The notes beneath the pieces were generated by a model. It was not told the origin of the DNA. It made no database searches and was given only the letters and a program-made list of their open reading frames with translations. Both the position numbers and the translations under genes were made by a program. Source: Lishizhenia sp. (GTDB taxonomy: Bacteria > Bacteroidota > Bacteroidia > Flavobacteriales_D > Crocinitomicaceae). From it: 10,055 nucleotides of DNA. Shown piece after piece: positions 6,583 to 10,055 of the stretch. The stretch covers positions 1 to 10,055 of the forward strand of contig SKHH01000197.1 in assembly GCA_007117055.1 (NCBI GenBank), in the 5' to 3' direction. Within the stretch, counting starts at the first letter, position 1. Every line of letters begins with the position of its first letter.

Positions 6583-7335
6583 ATGAATACGCCGATTATT
6601 GGACAGCAAATAATTCAACTAAGTGAAATCGATAGTACAAATAACTACGTTGCATTAGCCTTAGCTGCAAAACAAATTGAGTCGGGTAGCATTGTTATAG
6701 CTGATGTACAAACAGGAGGTAGGGGGCAACGAGGAAATTCGTGGCAAAGCACTTCAGGACAGAATTTACTTTTTAGCTTCCCATTGGATTTAACAATTTT
6801 TAGTACTTTCCACCTTTCTTCTTTAAATCATTTCGTTGCTTTGGGTATTCACGATTTTTTGTCCTCATATCTCGATGAAGTTCATATAAAATGGCCGAAT
6901 GATATTGTTGTAAGAAATGAAAAAATCGCAGGGGTTTTGATAGAAACGCAGTTAGAGAAGAATCGATTTAAGACAGCAATTATTGGTATAGGATTGAATA
7001 TCAATCAAACTGATTTCCAGGAAAAAGGAATTACGTCACTTGGGATTGAAACCAATCAGAAGTATGATTTGAAACATGTGTTGAATGAGTTGGTTTTTTA
7101 TTTGAATCAGCGCATTGAAGCTCTCTTTTCTATTTCTTATCAACCGCTTAAAGTACATTTTGAAAATAAGTTATGGTTGCGGGGGGTAAAAAGCACTTTT
7201 GAAAAAAGGAAAGATAAAACAGTGTTTGCGGGAGAAATTATAGGGACGTCAGATGATGGTTCGTTGCTCATGTTGGTAGATGATGAAGTGAAACGTATTC
7301 AAAATGGTGAAATTTTATTTTTAGAACGCACCTAA
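6583..7335 (+). CDS. birA: Biotin--[acetyl-CoA-carboxylase] ligase, single-domain (no DNA-binding domain)
   Basis: It activates biotin with ATP and attaches it to a lysine of the biotin carboxyl carrier protein of acetyl-CoA carboxylase, in the cytoplasm. In the 250-residue protein, DSTN at 17-20 and the biotinyl-AMP loop GGRGQRGNSW at 45-54 (classically GRGRRGR) are present, with KWPND at 103-108 holding Lys104, equivalent to the catalytic lysine, and IGIGLNIN at 134-141. A C-terminal SH3-like part follows (about 199-247). The N-terminal helix-turn-helix of E. coli BirA is missing, so it should not repress biotin genes itself. I chose ATG at 6583; an in-frame TTG at 6574 would add only three residues (MSR) and is less likely. 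It is transcribed away from rsfS and ends 45 bases before the peptidase gene at 7381, with which it may share a transcript. Confidence 0.95.
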   Translation: MNTPIIGQQIIQLSEIDSTNNYVALALAAKQIESGSIVIADVQTGGRGQRGNSWQSTSGQNLLFSFPLDLTIFSTFHLSSLNHFVALGIHDFLSSYLDEVHIKWPNDIVVRNEKIAGVLIETQLEKNRFKTAIIGIGLNINQTDFQEKGITSLGIETNQKYDLKHVLNELVFYLNQRIEALFSISYQPLKVHFENKLWLRGVKSTFEKRKDKTVFAGEIIGTSDDGSLLMLVDDEVKRIQNGEILFLERT

Positions 7336-7380
7336 AACTCATAGTTTTCTATTACTTTAGTAGCCTTCAAAATTGTAGTT

Positions 7381-9552
7381 ATGAAGTTAAATATTTTATC
7401 GTTTGCTGTTATTATTTTTATTAGTTGTCAATTATACGCTGATAGTTTAACCGTAGAAGCTATTTGGTCTGAATACAAGTTTTTCCCGAGTAGAGTGGAC
7501 GGATTTCGTTCCACCAATGATGGAGAATATTTTACGCGATTTGCATTGATTGACGGTGAGAAGTCTATTGTGAAGTATAGTTTTGAGCAACGAAATGTGG
7601 CTGGCGAAGTAATTGTCCCAGGAAAGGAATTGAAATTCAATGGAGAAAAACTTATACCTTACGATTATTCTTTTGATACCGAAGAGAAAAAGGTATTGAT
7701 TCAAACTAATTTTGAGAAAAAATACAGAAGAAGTTATTTTGCCGACTACTATCTGTATAATAAAGAAAGTAAAACTTTACAGCCTTTAGATTTAGAGCGA
7801 GCGCCACAAACATTAGCAAAATTCTCGCCGGATGGAAAGTTCGTTTCATACATTTTTGAAAATAACATCTATGTCAAAAATATTGAAACGAATGATGTTA
7901 CAGCTGTTACAACAGATGGGAAAATTAATCATATCATTAACGGAACTACGGACTGGGTGTACGAGGAAGAATTTGCGATTACAGAAGCTTATCACTGGTC
8001 GCCAGACGGGAAGTATATTGCATTTCTTCGTTTTGATGAATCGGATGTAAAAGAATACACGTTGACCTATCATCATGAACTGTATCCTGATTTATTTACC
8101 TACAAATATCCGAAAGCAGGAGAAGATAATAGTCTTGTTAAGCTCCATATGTATGATTTTGAAAACAAGAGACATGCTGAAATTCAGCTTTCAGATTACG
8201 AGTATATTCCCCGATTTAAGTGGTCAGATAAGGAGAATAAACTGTTGGCGTTGACACTGAATCGTCATCAGAATAAATTAAACTATTATTGGGTAGATCC
8301 AGCAGTTCCTAATTCCGCGGATTTAGTTTATTCAGAGGAAGACGAGGCGTATGTGGAAATTGACGATAATTTATTGTTTATACCAGATGGTAAAAGTTTT
8401 ATTCGAACTAGTGAAAAGGATGGGTTTAATCATATTTATCGTGTGTATTTGAATGGTAAAATTGATCAATTGACAAAGGGGGATTGGGATGTGGTTTCTT
8501 TTAAAGGAATCAATGAGAAATCTAAACGCATCTATTTCACTTCAAGTGAGACATCTCCCATCAATCGAAACCTGTATGCAATAGACTTTAAAGGTAAAAA
8601 GAAGGAACGATTGACAACAAGTGAGGGTACAAATGAGCCTACATTTTCACATGGATTAAATTATTACGTGAACGTTTGGAGTGATGCTAATACGCCACCT
8701 ATTTACACTTTGCACAACGATAAAGGAAAAGTATTAGATACCCTAGAGGCAAATGAAATTTTGAAAATGTTTACCGAAAAGTATTATTTTCAAGAAAAAG
8801 AATTTATTACTCTTCCAGGGGCAGACGTGGATCTAAATGCTTGGGTGATTAAGCCTCCCAATTTTGATGCTTCGAAAAAATATCCGGTATACTTTAACGT
8901 GTATTGCGGACCTGGTTCAAATATGGTAACCAATAGTTTTGGAGCAGCGAATTTAGCGTACCATCAACTATTAGCGCAAAAGGGATATATTGTTATCAGT
9001 GTGGATACTCGGGGTACTATGAATCGTGGAGCTGAATTTAAAAAATCTACATATTTGCAGCTAGGAAAATTAGAAACGGAGGATTTAATTCAAGTAGCTA
9101 AACATGTGCAAACATGGGATCACGTTGATTCAAACAGGATAGGAGTGATGGGATGGAGTTATGGTGGATACATGGCTTCATTAGCTATGACCAAAGGTGC
9201 TGACATTTTTAAAATGGGAATAGCTGTAGCACCAGTTACCAATTGGCGTTTTTATGATAATATTTACACTGAGCGTTTTATGCGTACACCACAGGAAAAT
9301 GCTGCTGGATATGATGATAATTCACCCATTAACCATGTAGGGAAACTAAAAGGTAAATACTTTTTAATTCATGGAGACGGAGACGATAATGTTCATGTTC
9401 AAAATGCATTGGAAATGGTTAAAGCGCTTGTAAAGCATGATAAACAGTTTGATTTGTTTATTTATCCAAACAAAGATCATGGAATTTATGGAGGAAATAC
9501 AAGAAATCATTTATTTAAAATGATGTTGGATTATACCTTGGAAAATCTTTAG
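7381..9552 (+). CDS. Dipeptidyl-peptidase IV family serine peptidase (S9B), exported
   Basis: It is predicted to release Xaa-Pro or Xaa-Ala dipeptides from peptide N-termini in the envelope. The 723 residues begin with a signal peptide; FISC at 13-16 is an imperfect lipobox, so lipidation at Cys16 or cleavage near YA at 19-20 are both possible. The N-terminal propeller carries DWVYEEE at 191-197; its Glu196 and Glu197 correspond to the human DPP4 Glu205/Glu206 pair that grips the substrate's free amino end, which supports dipeptidase activity. In the hydrolase domain, Tyr508 (VYCGPGS) matches the oxyanion tyrosine, and the triad is complete: Ser593 in GWSYGGY, Asp668 in GDGDDNVH and His700 in KDHGIYGG. 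Length and order fit bacterial DPP IV. The start is ATG at 7381; TACTTTAG at 7353-7360 is only a loose -7 match. No partner gene in the window explains its role; it probably serves peptide use. Confidence 0.95.
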   Translation: MKLNILSFAVIIFISCQLYADSLTVEAIWSEYKFFPSRVDGFRSTNDGEYFTRFALIDGEKSIVKYSFEQRNVAGEVIVPGKELKFNGEKLIPYDYSFDTEEKKVLIQTNFEKKYRRSYFADYYLYNKESKTLQPLDLERAPQTLAKFSPDGKFVSYIFENNIYVKNIETNDVTAVTTDGKINHIINGTTDWVYEEEFAITEAYHWSPDGKYIAFLRFDESDVKEYTLTYHHELYPDLFTYKYPKAGEDNSLVKLHMYDFENKRHAEIQLSDYEYIPRFKWSDKENKLLALTLNRHQNKLNYYWVDPAVPNSADLVYSEEDEAYVEIDDNLLFIPDGKSFIRTSEKDGFNHIYRVYLNGKIDQLTKGDWDVVSFKGINEKSKRIYFTSSETSPINRNLYAIDFKGKKKERLTTSEGTNEPTFSHGLNYYVNVWSDANTPPIYTLHNDKGKVLDTLEANEILKMFTEKYYFQEKEFITLPGADVDLNAWVIKPPNFDASKKYPVYFNVYCGPGSNMVTNSFGAANLAYHQLLAQKGYIVISVDTRGTMNRGAEFKKSTYLQLGKLETEDLIQVAKHVQTWDHVDSNRIGVMGWSYGGYMASLAMTKGADIFKMGIAVAPVTNWRFYDNIYTERFMRTPQENAAGYDDNSPINHVGKLKGKYFLIHGDGDDNVHVQNALEMVKALVKHDKQFDLFIYPNKDHGIYGGNTRNHLFKMMLDYTLENL

Positions 9553-9695
9553 GTTGTTTTGATCATACCACAAGGGTTGACTTTATCTAGGTATAAAATA
9601 CATCGGCTTAAGTGTATAGATTTGTAATGTTGAATAGAGAACGAATAGACACTCCTTCTTTAATAAAAGTAGAACTTGTTTTCTATTTGGTAATT
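9553..9695. other. Intergenic gap between convergent genes
   Basis: 143 bases between the stop codons of the peptidase (plus) and the secretion cargo gene (minus). I find no reading frame with coding signs and no RNA gene. The only structure is the weak hairpin at 9669-9699. Confidence 0.6.
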
Positions 9696-9699
9696 CTAC
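9669..9699. terminator. Weak bidirectional terminator candidate
   Basis: GTAGAA and TTCTAC form a 6-bp stem with a 19-base loop, flanked by AAAA and, after one base, TTTT. Read on the minus strand, the stem is followed by TTTTATTAAAG; on the plus strand by ATTTTAAC. The stem overlaps the TAG stop of the minus gene. Its position between convergent genes fits a shared terminator, but the stem is weak and the loop long. Confidence 0.3.
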
Positions 9700-10055
9700 A
9701 TTTTAACAAACTTTCTTTGTTTAACTTCTCCTGGAGAAACTAACCTAAGAAAATAAGCTCCTTTTTCAAGAGATGTTGTATTGACAGATATTTGTCCCGA
9801 AACATGTTCTTTTTGTAAAATAATTTTACCTAAGTTGTCTATCACTTCTATACGATATGTTTTTGACTCATCAGCAATTACCGTGAGCATTGATTCTGTA
9901 GGATTAGGGTAAATGACAAAACTTTTCTCTATGTTTTCTTCAGTAGTGGATAAGGTAAAAGGTAATGCATTAGAAAAGTTGGAACATCCTTGATTATTGG
10001 TGTGAGAAACCGAATAAAATCCATTTTCTTCGGGGAAAAATGAGATTTCATTCGC
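9696..10055 (-). CDS. C-terminal end of a type IX secretion system cargo protein (type A sorting domain)
   Basis: Only the last 119 residues are seen; the gene runs in from the right edge with no start in the window. The last 75 or so residues are a type A sorting domain: YPNP at visible residues 49-52, then the LTV strand, YRIEVIDNLGK, and the ending GAYFLRLVSPGEVKQRKFVKM, in which L-E-K-G-x-Y and K-x-V-K are signature features. Family knowledge: this domain directs the protein through the outer membrane and is then cut off, commonly with the protein attached to surface lipopolysaccharide. Before it lies NGFYSVSHTNNQGCSNFSN, which resembles the end of an Ig-like or adhesin repeat domain found in many such proteins. 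The function of the main part cannot be known from here. An internal ATG at 9890 is not the start, since the frame is open to the edge. Confidence 0.9.
   Translation of the reverse strand, partial: ANEISFFPEENGFYSVSHTNNQGCSNFSNALPFTLSTTEENIEKSFVIYPNPTESMLTVIADESKTYRIEVIDNLGKIILQKEHVSGQISVNTTSLEKGAYFLRLVSPGEVKQRKFVKM

Noticed and set aside
7428..8076. Several short open frames on both strands
   Set aside because: All fall inside the dipeptidyl-peptidase IV gene, which is continuous and has every expected motif.
9696..9890. A separate 64-residue gene starting at the ATG at 9890
   Set aside because: The frame is open upstream to the window edge and YPNP of the sorting domain lies before this ATG, so it is an internal methionine.
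1..10055. A novel defence, mobile or phage system
   Set aside because: No transposase, integrase, nuclease, reverse transcriptase, direct repeats or abrupt composition change is seen; nearly all genes are recognised housekeeping or secreted-peptidase families.

Overview
The window looks like chromosomal DNA from a member of the Bacteroidota, most likely Flavobacteriales. It is AT-rich, ribosome binding sites are weak or absent, and two intergenic gaps carry perfect matches to the Bacteroidetes -7 element TAnnTTTG. The right edge encodes a C-terminal sorting domain of the type IX secretion system, found only in this phylum. The gene contents (rsfS, ftsH, a DUF2007 protein, cdsA, a short psd) also fit. 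I see no rRNA, tRNA, CRISPR array, insertion sequence, phage gene or attachment site, and no gene-free stretch over 300 bases; the longest gap is 143 bases at 9553-9695.

Layout. The left edge (1-1679, minus) is a lipoprotein-type S9 serine peptidase whose last part lies outside the window. Upstream of it is a small secreted Cys/Lys-rich protein (1745-2020, minus), followed by a hairpin terminator at 1720-1737. A compact minus-strand block then runs, in transcription order, rsfS (6091-6468), ftsH (3923-6037), a DUF2007 protein (3709-3975), cdsA (2859-3716) and psd (2107-2772). The ftsH/DUF2007 and DUF2007/cdsA junctions overlap, so at least these three are probably one transcript; psd has its own candidate promoter. 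A 114-base divergent gap separates rsfS from birA (6583-7335, plus), which is followed by a dipeptidyl-peptidase IV homologue (7381-9552, plus). The right edge (9696-10055, minus) is the C-terminal end of a type IX secretion cargo protein.

How the genes fit together. The minus block links ribosome hibernation (RsfS), inner-membrane protein quality control (FtsH) and two steps of phospholipid synthesis: CdsA makes CDP-diacylglycerol and Psd makes phosphatidylethanolamine. The phosphatidylserine synthase that would act between them is not in the window. BirA biotinylates the carboxyl carrier of acetyl-CoA carboxylase, so it also serves fatty acid synthesis. The flanking S9 peptidases and the secretion cargo belong to extracytoplasmic peptide use and export.

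This is mostly an ordinary housekeeping region. The points most worth a second look are the Cys-rich exported small protein, the 53-base ftsH/DUF2007 overlap containing an A7 run, and the psd promoter placed so close to the start codon that a leaderless mRNA is predicted.
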